Source: Negadavirga shengliensis (GTDB lineage: Bacteria; Bacteroidota; Bacteroidia; Cytophagales; Cyclobacteriaceae). From it: a DNA stretch of 64,000 bases. Made by a program: the position numbers and the translations under genes. The stretch's first letter is position 1; the number at the start of each line of letters is the position of its first letter. Below the pieces are notes generated by a model. It ran no database searches, was not told the DNA's origin, and saw only the letters and a program-made list of their open reading frames with translations. Location: NCBI RefSeq assembly GCF_042652345.1, contig NZ_JBHSJJ010000004.1, positions 248,001-312,000 of the forward strand. Direction: 5' to 3'. Shown here piece by piece: positions 53,156-62,147 of the stretch.

Positions 53156-54490
53156 TTATAACTCCCATAAGCGGGCTTCAGCTTCCATGGATTTCTCAAA
53201 ACCAAAGTCTCCCATGATTGCTTTCATTTTATCGTTGATCTGCGGAAGACAAAGGTTGCCTATGCTTCCTTCATGGCTATGGGAAAGTTCCGTTTCCGGA
53301 TGAAAGTGCCCTTCTTCAATATCCATCCCGATTTTCTTATAGGCGTCTCTGAAAGGCATTCCGTTCAATACCAGTTTGTTTACCTCTTCCACGCTGAAAA
53401 TGTAGGCGTAAAAAGGGTCTTTCAGTATGTTTTGACGTACCTGGATGTTTTCCAACATCAGATGGGTAATCTGCAAACAGTCCTTTATTTTTTCAAAATC
53501 GGGAAATATGGTTTCCTTCAATAACTGCAGGTCCCTGTGGTACCCGGTTGTCATATTACTCAGTTGCATGATGATCTGTTGGGGGCTGCTCTGAATTTGA
53601 TTGGACTTGGCCCTGACCAGTTCAAAAACATCCGGGTTCTTTTTATGGGGCATGATACTGGAGCCGGTAGTCAGCTCATCAGGAAAACTCACGAACCCAA
53701 AATGCTGGTTCATGAACAGGATCATATCGGCGGCCAGCTTGTTTAATGTGCCGGCGGTTCCAGCCATGGCAAAGGAAAGCATCTTTTCGGTTTTCCCGCG
53801 GCTGTTCTGGGCATTGATTACATTGTAATGCAGGTCGAAAAACCCCAGCAATTCCGTTGTTAAAGTCCGGTCCAGAGGGAAGGAGGACCCATACCCGGCA
53901 GCTGATCCCAATGGATTAAGGTTGACAATGCTGTAGGCTGCCTTCCAGAGTTGCAGATCTTCTATCAGTGCTTCGGCCTGGGAACTGAACCAAAGCCCAA
54001 AAGAGGAAGGCATGGCCAACTGGGTGTGGGTATATCCTGGCATCAGGTCCTTTTCATGTCTGGCCGCCAGGTCCATCAGTAACTCAAAAAGTTTTTGGAC
54101 GTCTTCCAGTACAGCTCTTATGGCTTCTCTGTAAAAAAGCTTGAGATCTACCAGTACCTGATCATTCCGAGACCTTCCACTGTGGAGCTTTTTCCCCACA
54201 TCACCATACCGTTTGGTGAGCAGAAACTCTACCTGGCTGTGGACATCTTCAATCCCGGTTTCAATCACAAATTTACCTTCTCTGATTTCTTCCCTGATTT
54301 CCTTCAGCCCTTTTTTTAGAATCCCCAGTTCCTCTTTGGTCAACAAGCCAATGGATTCGAGCATAATGGCATGTGCCAATGAACCGGTCACATCATGGTG
54401 GGCCAGGAGCAGATCAAACTCCGGATCACGGCCAATGGTAAATGTTTCTACTTCCTTTTTGTTGGTTTTATCTTTTTGCCAAAGTTTCAT
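53156..54490 (-). CDS. argH: Argininosuccinate lyase
   Basis: The enzyme splits argininosuccinate into arginine and fumarate. The ATG at 54490 gives 444 residues and overlaps the argE stop by 4 bases (ATGA); the longer frame starts inside argE and is rejected. GSSIMPHKKNP at 276-286 is the fumarase/lyase signature with the catalytic Ser on the mobile loop. Conserved His155 lies in PGYTHTQ, and LHSGRSRNDQV at 102-112 binds substrate. It is the last gene of the operon; the hairpin at 53039-53078 probably terminates the transcript. The C-terminus has no fused acetyltransferase, unlike some ArgH(A) proteins. Confidence 0.95.
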   Translation of the reverse strand: MKLWQKDKTNKKEVETFTIGRDPEFDLLLAHHDVTGSLAHAIMLESIGLLTKEELGILKKGLKEIREEIREGKFVIETGIEDVHSQVEFLLTKRYGDVGKKLHSGRSRNDQVLVDLKLFYREAIRAVLEDVQKLFELLMDLAARHEKDLMPGYTHTQLAMPSSFGLWFSSQAEALIEDLQLWKAAYSIVNLNPLGSAAGYGSSFPLDRTLTTELLGFFDLHYNVINAQNSRGKTEKMLSFAMAGTAGTLNKLAADMILFMNQHFGFVSFPDELTTGSSIMPHKKNPDVFELVRAKSNQIQSSPQQIIMQLSNMTTGYHRDLQLLKETIFPDFEKIKDCLQITHLMLENIQVRQNILKDPFYAYIFSVEEVNKLVLNGMPFRDAYKKIGMDIEEGHFHPETELSHSHEGSIGNLCLPQINDKMKAIMGDFGFEKSMEAEARLWEL

Positions 54491-55569
54491 TTTGTGTTTT
54501 TTATGGTTGAAAAATATGCTTGGAGCAATTTGATATATAGGGCGATGCCTTCGTGGATCTCTTCTACCCATATAAATTCATCCGGGGTATGCGATCTGGC
54601 TGAATCTCCCGGACCGATCTTGATAGAAGGATAGGGGATCAGGGCCTGATCAGAAAGGGTAGGGCTGCCAAAGCTTTTCATGCCCAGTTTTTCACCAGCC
54701 CGGACAATGGGGTGGGCGGGGTCAATGTGTGAGGATTTCAGCCTTAGTGACCTTGGAACTAATTTTGCCTTTAACACGGCCTCAAGCTCATCCAATGCTT
54801 CCTGGTGGCTATACGCGTCTGTCAGCCTTACATCCAAGGTGTAAGTGCATTGATCAGGCACAACGTTGTGCTGGCTACCGGCCTGAATAACGGTGGCGGT
54901 CACTTTACTCGGGCCCAGATAACCAGATTGTCTTTTAAATTTGAAATGGCGAATGGCTGTAAGATCATCCAGGGCCTCATAAATGGCGTTTATACCTTCG
55001 TCCCGCGCCGCATGTCCGGCCTTTCCACTGACAATGGCATCAATTACCATCAGCCCCTTTTCGGCTACAGCCATATGCATTTCGGTGGGTTCGCCCACAA
55101 TGGCCAACTCCAGAGGGGGCAATTCCGGCAAAATGCTTTCAATGCCGTTTTTTCCACTGATTTCTTCTTCAGCGGTGGCAGCCATAATCAGATTGCAGGG
55201 AAGATGCTGATCATAATAATATGTAAATGTGGCTATGAGACTGACCAAACAACCTCCCGCATCATTGCTGCCCAGCCCATACAACTTGCCTTTTTCAACA
55301 ACGGGATTGAAAGGGTCTCTTGTGTAGCCTTTATTGGGCTTTACGGTATCATGATGGGAATTCAGTAACAAGGTAGGCAGGAGAGGATCAAAATGACGGT
55401 TGACGGCCCAAATATTGTTTCCCTTCCGGTGATATGGGATTCCATTTAGTTGAAAAAACGAACCGATCATGGCCGCTGTATGCGCTTCTTCCTTGCTAAA
55501 AGAAGGGGTTTTTATCAAATCCTTCAGGAGCAGGAGGGCGGCTTCCTTTATTTTTTCTGATGCTTCCAA
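54487..55569 (-). CDS. argE: M20 metallopeptidase, probable N-acyl-citrulline deacylase (ArgE-type)
   Basis: The 360-residue enzyme belongs to the ArgE/DapE family. LLNSHHDTVKP (68-78) provides His72 and Asp74, GLGSNDAGG (95-103) the bridging Asp, and ATAEEEISGKNG the catalytic Glu pair. Because the carbamoyltransferase in this operon works on acylated ornithine, ArgE here is expected to remove the acyl group from N-acyl-citrulline. It starts at a TTG (55569); no better upstream start is found. Its TGA overlaps the argH ATG. The gap to argB is 72 bases. Confidence 0.88.
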   Translation of the reverse strand: MEASEKIKEAALLLLKDLIKTPSFSKEEAHTAAMIGSFFQLNGIPYHRKGNNIWAVNRHFDPLLPTLLLNSHHDTVKPNKGYTRDPFNPVVEKGKLYGLGSNDAGGCLVSLIATFTYYYDQHLPCNLIMAATAEEEISGKNGIESILPELPPLELAIVGEPTEMHMAVAEKGLMVIDAIVSGKAGHAARDEGINAIYEALDDLTAIRHFKFKRQSGYLGPSKVTATVIQAGSQHNVVPDQCTYTLDVRLTDAYSHQEALDELEAVLKAKLVPRSLRLKSSHIDPAHPIVRAGEKLGMKSFGSPTLSDQALIPYPSIKIGPGDSARSHTPDEFIWVEEIHEGIALYIKLLQAYFSTIKNTK

Positions 55570-55641
55570 ATTATCTAACCAAGGTTTTTTGTGGGCTAAA
55601 TTAGGGAAATAATCCGTTCATTATCCCAAAAAACAAATCCA

Positions 55642-56442
55642 TCAGTAAAGATCATATTTCAAGGTTTCAATGGAAGTGCCGGAATTTTTTCCTTTGGAGG
55701 CAAGAAGCAGGTTTTCAGGCAGCCCAAGCCATACATGATTGACTCCTTTTTTCAACGCATTGAAAGCGTTTTCAAGTTTGGGGATCATACCTGAATGAAT
55801 GACGTTGTCCCGCATCAATTCACCATAAATGTCCTCGTTGATGAGAGGGATAAGGGAGGACTCGTTCTTTTCGTCCATCAGCACACCCGTTCTGTCAAAA
55901 CAAAAATACAAATTGACGGTGTGTTTTTTGGCGAGTGAAGTAGCTATTTCTGAAGCTATAGTATCGGCATTGGTATTCAGCAGCTGTCCTCTTTTATCAT
56001 GGGTAATGGCGCAAAAAACCGGAGTCACGCCCTGTTGCAGCAAATTTTCCAGTAGGCTTGTGTTGACTTTCTTCACATCCCCTACATAGCCGTAGTCAAT
56101 GTCTTTCACCGGGCGTTTTACGGACAGGATGGCGTTGCCGTCCGCACCCGTGAGGCCGATGGCATTTTGACCGAAAGCCTGGAGTTTGGCGATCAGGCTT
56201 TTGTTGATCAGGCCGGCATACACCATGGTGACCACTTCCAGCGTTTCTTTGTCCGTGACCCTCCTTCCATTGACCATATGAGGCTGGATACCCATCGATT
56301 TCCCGGTCCGGCTGGCCAATACCCCTCCTCCGTGGACCAGAATTTTGTTACCCGGAAATTTGGAAAAGAGCTTTAAAAACATCTCTGATTTTTCCGGGTG
56401 GTCTATCACATTACCACCGATTTTTATCACATTGATTTCCAT
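55642..56442 (-). CDS. argB: N-acetylglutamate kinase
   Basis: The 266-residue enzyme phosphorylates the gamma-carboxylate of acetylglutamate. The ATG at 56442 gives MEINVIKIGGNVIDHP with the conserved Lys7 and KIGG. ILVHGGGVLAS (54-64) and NTNADTIASEIATSLA (about 184-199) complete the amino-acid kinase fold. The longer frame to 56550 overlaps argF' and is rejected. The start is 14 bases downstream of the argF' stop. Arginine feedback N-terminal helices are missing, so it may be of the non-inhibited, dimeric type. Confidence 0.93.
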   Translation of the reverse strand: MEINVIKIGGNVIDHPEKSEMFLKLFSKFPGNKILVHGGGVLASRTGKSMGIQPHMVNGRRVTDKETLEVVTMVYAGLINKSLIAKLQAFGQNAIGLTGADGNAILSVKRPVKDIDYGYVGDVKKVNTSLLENLLQQGVTPVFCAITHDKRGQLLNTNADTIASEIATSLAKKHTVNLYFCFDRTGVLMDEKNESSLIPLINEDIYGELMRDNVIHSGMIPKLENAFNALKKGVNHVWLGLPENLLLASKGKNSGTSIETLKYDLY

Positions 56443-56455
56443 ATGACTTGGCTTT

Positions 56456-57400
56456 TTAAGATAAAATGCCGTCCAGCACTGCCTGTGCCGCAAAGATCCT
56501 GTTTTTTGCCTGTGCTTGTACCAGACTACGGGGGCCGTCGAGTATATCATCCCCCAATTCCAGGTTTCTTCTCACAGGCAGGCAATGCATGACTTTTGCT
56601 TTTTTATTTTTTTTCAATTTTTTTTCCGTCAATAACCAATCTTCATCTACAGCCAGTATTTTTCCATAAGGGTTATAAGCACTCCAGTTTTTGACATAGA
56701 CAAAATCGGCGTCTTCCAGGGCCTTATTTTGATTGTACTGGATGTCTGCCCCTTGGGTAAACTGTTCGTCCAATTCGTACCCTTCCGGATGGGTGATGGT
56801 TAAATCATAATCACAGCCCATTGACCATTCAGCAAATGAATTCGCGACCGCATGGGGAATGGCCTTAATGTGGGGAGCCCAGCTCAGTACCACCTTGGGT
56901 TTTTTACCTGATGGGATATTCTCCCGGATAGTGACCATATCAGCAAGGCTCTGCAACGGGTGCCTTACTGCACTTTCAAGACTTACTACAGGTACCCCCG
57001 AATACTGTATAAACTGCTTCAATATAAAATCGGAAGTGTCTTCCTGCTTGTTGGTAAGAGAAGGGAATGCCCTTATGGCCAGAATATCAAAATAACTGCC
57101 TAAGACGCCAGCTGCGTCTTTGATATGTTCAACCTTATTTTTGTTCATCAAGGTCCCATCGTGCATTTCCAGGGCCCAGGTATCCTTGTCCATGTTCAGG
57201 ACAAAGCTCTCCAAACCTAGGTTGGAAGCGGCTATCTGTGTACTGACGCGGGTCCTTAAACTAGGGTTCAGAAAGATCAACCCCAATCTTTTGCCCTGAC
57301 CTTTATTTGGATGCATGTGTGGGTCTGCTTTAAATTCCAAAGCCTTAGAAATCAACGCATTGGCGGTAGAAATGTTTTCAAATTTTGTAAATTGATTCAT
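56456..57400 (-). CDS. argF': N-acyl-L-ornithine carbamoyltransferase (ArgF')
   Basis: The 314-residue enzyme transfers a carbamoyl group to acetyl- or succinyl-ornithine. FLNPSLRTRVSTQIAA is the carbamoyl phosphate site, with SLRTR at 47-51. AVRHPLQSLADMVTI and CLPVRRN are typical of the ArgF' branch, unlike the HPTQ and HCLP forms of ordinary OTCases. Residue 90 (within NKNKVEHIKD) is Val. In the Bacteroides fragilis succinylornithine enzyme this position is Pro90, and in the Xanthomonas acetylornithine enzyme it is Glu. So specificity between acetyl and succinyl groups is uncertain here. Confidence 0.9.
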   Translation of the reverse strand: MNQFTKFENISTANALISKALEFKADPHMHPNKGQGKRLGLIFLNPSLRTRVSTQIAASNLGLESFVLNMDKDTWALEMHDGTLMNKNKVEHIKDAAGVLGSYFDILAIRAFPSLTNKQEDTSDFILKQFIQYSGVPVVSLESAVRHPLQSLADMVTIRENIPSGKKPKVVLSWAPHIKAIPHAVANSFAEWSMGCDYDLTITHPEGYELDEQFTQGADIQYNQNKALEDADFVYVKNWSAYNPYGKILAVDEDWLLTEKKLKKNKKAKVMHCLPVRRNLELGDDILDGPRSLVQAQAKNRIFAAQAVLDGILS

Positions 57401-57410
57401 TTTAATTGTT

Positions 57411-58553
57411 TCAGGCCTCCTTCAATTCCAAAACGTTATGGAGGCAATTCAAGAAAATATTTAGATCCTTCTTTTCTATGTTTAAAGCAGGAAGTAGCCG
57501 AATGGTATTTTTACCGGCGGCACTCCCGGTAAATATCTTGTGACGGTGGACCAATTCTGAACGCACCGGTCCAGCCTCGCGCTCAAGGTCAAATCCAATC
57601 ATCAAACCTTTTCCACGTATCTCCTGGATGGCCTCGATTTTTTTCAGTTCCTCCAGTAAATAAGATCCAGCATCAAGTGCATTGGCTATCAGATTTTCGG
57701 CTATGATCACCTCCAAAACGGCTAACCCTGCTGCGCATGCCAGGTGATTACCCCCAAAAGTTGTGCCTAGGAGGCCGTGGGAAGCTTCAATCTCCGGTTG
57801 GATAAGCACTCCTCCCATGGGAAATCCATTGCCCATTCCCTTGGCCACTGTGATCAGATCCGGGCGCAAGCCTTCTGTCCATTGGTGGGCAAAGAATTTT
57901 CCGGTCCGCCCGTACCCGGACTGGACTTCATCCAAAATCAGTTTGGCGCCGTGCTTTTTGCAGCTTTCCCCCAGTTCAAGCAAAAATGTGCTGTCGGGAA
58001 CCTGTATGCCGTTTACCCCTTGGATACCCTCGATGATGATGCCTGCGATGTCCCCTCCGGCCAGCAACTTATGTATTTCATCCATTTTCCCAAAGGGAAG
58101 TATATGGACCTCATGCCCCTGGTTGAACGGAGATACAATTTTTGGATTGTCGGTCAAAGCAACAGCACCGGAAGTTCTTCCGTGAAACCCGCCCCTGAAT
58201 GAGATAAAACCGGCCTTTCCCGTAACAAAGGACGCGAGTTTTAAAGCGTTTTCATTGGCCTCGGCCCCTGAGTTGCAAAGAAATAGGTTATAGTCCTCAT
58301 ATCCGGATATTTCTCCGAGTTTTTGGGAAAGTTCCTGCTGAATGGGGATTTTAACGGAATTGGAATAAAAACCCATTTTTTCAAGCTGTTCCGTGATTCT
58401 TTGGACATAGTGCGGATGGGAATGTCCAATGGAAATCACGGCATGTCCTCCGTATAGGTCCAAGTACTCGTTGCCGTCTTTATCCCATATTCTGGAGCCT
58501 TTCGCTTTTTCAGGGGTAACGTCTATCAAAGGGTAAACATCAAAGGGTAGCAT
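57411..58553 (-). CDS. argD: N-acetylornithine aminotransferase
   Basis: The 380-residue PLP enzyme makes N-acylornithine from the semialdehyde and glutamate. LILDEVQSGYGRTGKFFAH and LITVAKGMGNGFPMGGV hold the PLP aspartate and Schiff-base lysine. The N-terminus has GYGGHAV-like LDLYGGHAVISIGHSHP. The start is ATG 58553, 58 bases after argC. The length is slightly below the family norm (about 395-410). Enzymes of this kind often also serve as succinyldiaminopimelate aminotransferases. Confidence 0.93.
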   Translation of the reverse strand: MLPFDVYPLIDVTPEKAKGSRIWDKDGNEYLDLYGGHAVISIGHSHPHYVQRITEQLEKMGFYSNSVKIPIQQELSQKLGEISGYEDYNLFLCNSGAEANENALKLASFVTGKAGFISFRGGFHGRTSGAVALTDNPKIVSPFNQGHEVHILPFGKMDEIHKLLAGGDIAGIIIEGIQGVNGIQVPDSTFLLELGESCKKHGAKLILDEVQSGYGRTGKFFAHQWTEGLRPDLITVAKGMGNGFPMGGVLIQPEIEASHGLLGTTFGGNHLACAAGLAVLEVIIAENLIANALDAGSYLLEELKKIEAIQEIRGKGLMIGFDLEREAGPVRSELVHRHKIFTGSAAGKNTIRLLPALNIEKKDLNIFLNCLHNVLELKEA

Positions 58554-58611
58554 TGCTTTTATCAGGTTTTATTTCAGAATCAGGTTGTTTAATCAAAGTA
58601 CAATCAGTTTA

Positions 58612-59580
58612 CTAAAATGCTATGCTTTTTAATTTTAGCCCCTCGTTCTGCTCAAATCCAAATGCAAGGTTCATGTTTTCCACAGCTTGCCCGGAGGCTC
58701 CTTTTAGCAGATTGTCGATGGCCGAATAGATCACCAGTTGACCGGCTTCTTTCTTCAGGTGTACCAGGCACTTGTTGGTATTGACGACCTGTTTGAGATC
58801 TATATCCCTTGCCGAAACATGGGTAAAGGGCGCATCTTTGTAGAAGGCCTCATAGAGATGGTAAGCTTCTTCCAGTTCTCCCTCAAAAGGGAAGTAGGCC
58901 GTGACCCATATTCCTCTGGTAAAATTACCTCTATAAGGCACAAACAACAGCTCGTGGCTGAACCCCCAGGCCAATTGTCCGAATGTTTGCCGGATTTCCT
59001 TCAGGTGCTGGTGGTTAAATAGCTTGTATACAGAAACGTTTTGGTTTCGATGACTGAAGTGGGTGGTATCAGATAACTTTTTTCCGGCACCGGTACTTCC
59101 GGTGATGCCTGTGATATGGATAGCCTGGTTGACCAGCTTGCTTTTGACAGCGGGCGCCAAAGCAAGCTGTATTCCGGTGGCAAAGCATCCCGGATTGGCG
59201 ATTCTGCGGGCGTTCTGGATTTTTGACTTGTTTACTTCAGGAAGTCCGTATACAAATCCGGCGGATTCATCTCTGAAGTCCGTACTGAGATCGATGATGA
59301 CCGTATTGTCTCCAAACGTATTTTTTTCTAAAAACGGACGCGCTTCACCATGTGGTAAACATAGGAAAACAACATCAAGCCCTACGGTGCTGATTTCATC
59401 CGTGAAGGAAAGGTCAGTTTCTCCTATCAGATCAGGATGTACCTCTTCCAGTTTTTTTCCTTTTTGGCTGTTACTATGGATATACTGGATGGCAACATTG
59501 GGGTGGTGTACCAGCAGCCGGAGAAGCTCTCCTCCTGTGTACCCCGCAGCTCCGATCACAGCGGCGTTGATTTTATTCAT
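58612..59580 (-). CDS. argC: N-acetyl-gamma-glutamyl-phosphate reductase
   Basis: The 322-residue NADPH enzyme reduces acetylglutamyl phosphate to the semialdehyde. The Rossmann motif AAVIGAAGYTGGEL (6-19) and the catalytic Cys132 in RIANPGCFATG are intact. A conserved His lies in the later GSTGAGKK segment region (THFSHRNQN). It overlaps the argG stop by 8 bases and is followed by argD. Confidence 0.95.
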   Translation of the reverse strand: MNKINAAVIGAAGYTGGELLRLLVHHPNVAIQYIHSNSQKGKKLEEVHPDLIGETDLSFTDEISTVGLDVVFLCLPHGEARPFLEKNTFGDNTVIIDLSTDFRDESAGFVYGLPEVNKSKIQNARRIANPGCFATGIQLALAPAVKSKLVNQAIHITGITGSTGAGKKLSDTTHFSHRNQNVSVYKLFNHQHLKEIRQTFGQLAWGFSHELLFVPYRGNFTRGIWVTAYFPFEGELEEAYHLYEAFYKDAPFTHVSARDIDLKQVVNTNKCLVHLKKEAGQLVIYSAIDNLLKGASGQAVENMNLAFGFEQNEGLKLKSIAF

Positions 59581-60772
59581 TTTCGAGTGTTTGATTAACC
59601 TTGTGAAATATGGCTGTCTGATTGCCTAAAATCCGGGTAAATCCCTTCACATCTTCTGCGGTATAACCTTTGTTCATTTCGCCGTAACTGCCGAATTTGG
59701 AGGACATAAGATCATGATCGGATTGGATGCCGATCAAAGAAAAGCGGTAGGGCATCAAGGCTACCCTGACATCTCCTGATACGAATTTTTGGGTGTCTGC
59801 CAGAAAAGCCTCCAGATTACGCATGACCGGATCAAGGTAATGGCCTTCATGAAGGTGGTTACCATAAAATTCCGAAAGCTGGTTTTTCCAAAAACTTTGC
59901 CATTTGGTAAGGGTGTGTTTTTCCAGGAGTTGATGGGCCTTGATGATGATCAACGGGGCAGCCGCCTCAAAACCTACTCTTCCCTTGATGCCTATAATGG
60001 TGTCACCCACGTGGATATCCCTGCCTATTCCAAAAGGACCGGCAAGTTCCTGCACTTTAAGGATCGCGTCTACAGGATTATCATAGGATGTGCCGTTGAC
60101 GCCTGTCAGTTCTCCGTTATTAAAAGCGAGCGTTATTTCTTCACGGTCTGTCTTGCTTATTTGGGTAGGGAATGCATCCTCGGGCAAAGTTTGGTGGGAG
60201 GTAAGCGTCTCCTTGCCTCCGACCGAAGTACCCCATATGCCTTTATTGATGGAATAGGCGGCTTTCTCAAAATTCATCGAAACACCGTGTTTTTTCAGGT
60301 AGTCTATTTCCTCTTCTCTGCTGAGTTTGAGGTCACGGATAGGGGTGATGATTTCAGCCTCCGGCAATATGGTCTGGAATATCATGTCGAACCGGACCTG
60401 ATCATTGCCTGCTCCGGTGCTGCCATGAGCCACAGCCTTTGCACCTATACTTTTGGCATATTCTGCCAGCGATTTAGCCTGAAGTATCCTTTCGGCACTC
60501 ACCGAAAGGGGATAGGTTTGGTTTTTGAGGACATTCCCAAATATCAGGTATTTGATGACTTCTTCATAATAGGTTTTGGTCACATCCAATACTTTAAAGG
60601 ATGCAACGCCCAGCTTTGAAGCCCTGTCTTCTATGGTTTTGAGTTCCTCTTCACTGAAACCGCCGGTATTTACCAGTACAGCATGTACCTCGTATCCTTT
60701 GTCTTTGGATAAATGAATAGCGCAAAAGGTGGTGTCAAGGCCTCCGCTGTATGCTAAAACTACTTTTTTCAT
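59573..60772 (-). CDS. argG: Argininosuccinate synthase
   Basis: The 399-residue enzyme joins citrulline and aspartate with ATP. The PP-loop AYSGGLDT (7-14) is intact. AVAHGSTGAGNDQVRFD (about 113-129) and EHTLTKWQSFWKNQL-type C-terminal helices agree with the family. It is the second gene of the operon, 46 bases after the acetyltransferase gene, and overlaps argC by 8 bases. Confidence 0.95.
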   Translation of the reverse strand: MKKVVLAYSGGLDTTFCAIHLSKDKGYEVHAVLVNTGGFSEEELKTIEDRASKLGVASFKVLDVTKTYYEEVIKYLIFGNVLKNQTYPLSVSAERILQAKSLAEYAKSIGAKAVAHGSTGAGNDQVRFDMIFQTILPEAEIITPIRDLKLSREEEIDYLKKHGVSMNFEKAAYSINKGIWGTSVGGKETLTSHQTLPEDAFPTQISKTDREEITLAFNNGELTGVNGTSYDNPVDAILKVQELAGPFGIGRDIHVGDTIIGIKGRVGFEAAAPLIIIKAHQLLEKHTLTKWQSFWKNQLSEFYGNHLHEGHYLDPVMRNLEAFLADTQKFVSGDVRVALMPYRFSLIGIQSDHDLMSSKFGSYGEMNKGYTAEDVKGFTRILGNQTAIFHKVNQTLENE

Positions 60773-60818
60773 GTATGTTTTCTTGTTTTCCCACTAAGGG
60801 ATATATTGATAAAAACGT

Positions 60819-61514
60819 TTAAGAGTTGACTTTTTCTTTTACTTTTTCAATGGCGTTTTTTTTGCTTTTAGCAAGGTTAAGGAACATGGCCCTTTTGATT
60901 TTGACCAACCGCTCAAACAGGCTCAGATTCTTTCTAAAATCGGCACGGAGCTTCTTTTGCTCTGCTTTTTTTAAAGATTTCGGCTCATAAAGCATGGCCG
61001 TGCACAGGCAGTTGGACCGGTTTTTACTCATGAGGATTTCATAATTCACGCAGCTTTGGCACCCTTTCCAAAACTCATCATCTGTGGTGAGATCCGAATA
61101 GCTGACGGGGTAATACCCCAGTTCTGAATTGATTTTCATTACTGCCGCTCCGGTCGTTAGACCAAATATTTTGGCCTCGGGATATTTTTTCCGGCTGAGT
61201 TTGAAAACCTCCTTTTTGATTTCCCGGGCCAGTCCGCATTTTCTGAATTCCGGGGCGACAATCAATCCCGAATTGGCCACAAATTTTCCGTGACCCCAGG
61301 CTTCGATATAACAGAAACCTGCCCATGTCCCGTCTTTTGCCAACGCAATGACGGCCTTTCCTTCCCGCATTTTTGTTTTGATGTATTCAGGTGAGCGCTT
61401 GGCAATGCCTGTTCCCCTCGCTTGTGCAGACCTTTCCATTTCCGCAGTTATGGTTTCTGCATAATGGCAATGTTTTTCGCCTGCTGCCTGGATGATAAAT
61501 TTCTGGTTTGACAT
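60819..61514 (-). CDS. GNAT acetyltransferase, probable N-acyl-glutamate synthase
   Basis: The 231-residue protein has the GNAT fold. AGFCYIEAWG, NSGLIVAPEFRKCGLAREIK (V-x-P-x-x-R-x-x-G-L-A acetyl-CoA loop) and INSELGYYPVSYSDL cover the domain to about residue 140. The rest is basic and helical, unlike ordinary GNATs, with a Cys-rich stretch (CQSCVNY, NRSNCLC). As the first gene of the arginine operon, it most likely makes the N-acylglutamate for ArgB, replacing a classical ArgA or ArgJ. The assignment is by position plus fold, and the acyl donor (acetyl or succinyl) is open. Confidence 0.75.
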   Translation of the reverse strand: MSNQKFIIQAAGEKHCHYAETITAEMERSAQARGTGIAKRSPEYIKTKMREGKAVIALAKDGTWAGFCYIEAWGHGKFVANSGLIVAPEFRKCGLAREIKKEVFKLSRKKYPEAKIFGLTTGAAVMKINSELGYYPVSYSDLTTDDEFWKGCQSCVNYEILMSKNRSNCLCTAMLYEPKSLKKAEQKKLRADFRKNLSLFERLVKIKRAMFLNLAKSKKNAIEKVKEKVNS

Positions 61515-62147
61515 TTTGTCTAAATTCTAGGGGCCTCCCATCTCATTATCCCATTATATATTGTTACTATGACGGGTGGCCTAGTAAATGAACGCTTGTT
61601 TGAATGGTTTGATTTTGTTTTCCTGAAATAAATATCCGCGTAGGATATCGTAAAAATCATCATAGGGACTATGCCCTGAAAACGGACCTGAAAGTTTCCA
61701 GCGGAAATAAAAGAGAATAGCTCAAAAGGCTACTGAAAGCCAAATAAAATTTGGATGCTATGTGCGGTGACTGTTTCATCTTTTACATCACAAATATTTA
61801 ATTATTCTGCCAAATTTACAAGAAATATTTTTTATTGATTTCAATAAACTCAATGTTTAACTGTTTTTTTCTCCATTTCTACCCCAATGAGATGAAATTT
61901 CGGCAAATAGCTTTCATAATACAATGGATATATTCCGTTTGTAGCGAACTTTTTCAGCAATGGGATAAAAAGGTTAACTAATTATGGTTAACCAATTATT
62001 CGGCAGAGAGAGGACGAAAATGCGGTAAAATTGACTGTTCAGAATAATTAACTGTATTATTTAAATAAAATTAAAATATTTGATGGATAAATAAACTTTA
62101 GCTTATTTTTTGTTAAGTCTATTAACGAACCAAAATTTTGAGAAGTT
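61515..62147. other. 633-base intergenic region between divergent operons
   Basis: No gene is convincing; the region is AT-rich. It holds a hairpin with ATATCC/GGATAT arms (61632-61637 and 61643-61648), a CCAAAT/ATTTGG inverted repeat (61740-61754) and two GTTAAC-type palindromes at 61972-61993. CAAATTTA at 61811-61818 is the reverse complement of TAnnTTTG and could be part of the arginine operon promoter, which would give a leader of nearly 300 bases. Confidence 0.5.
61972..61993. promoter_or_regulatory. Paired GTTAAC palindromes, candidate regulator site
   Basis: GGTTAAC (61972-61978) and GGTTAACC (61986-61993) repeat in the divergent promoter region. Their spacing (14 bases) places them on nearly the same helix face. 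The regulator is unknown. Confidence 0.3.

Noticed and set aside
59789..60619. Plus-strand open frame of 276 codons opposite argG
   Set aside because: argG is complete with all motifs; the other strand shows no protein-like pattern.
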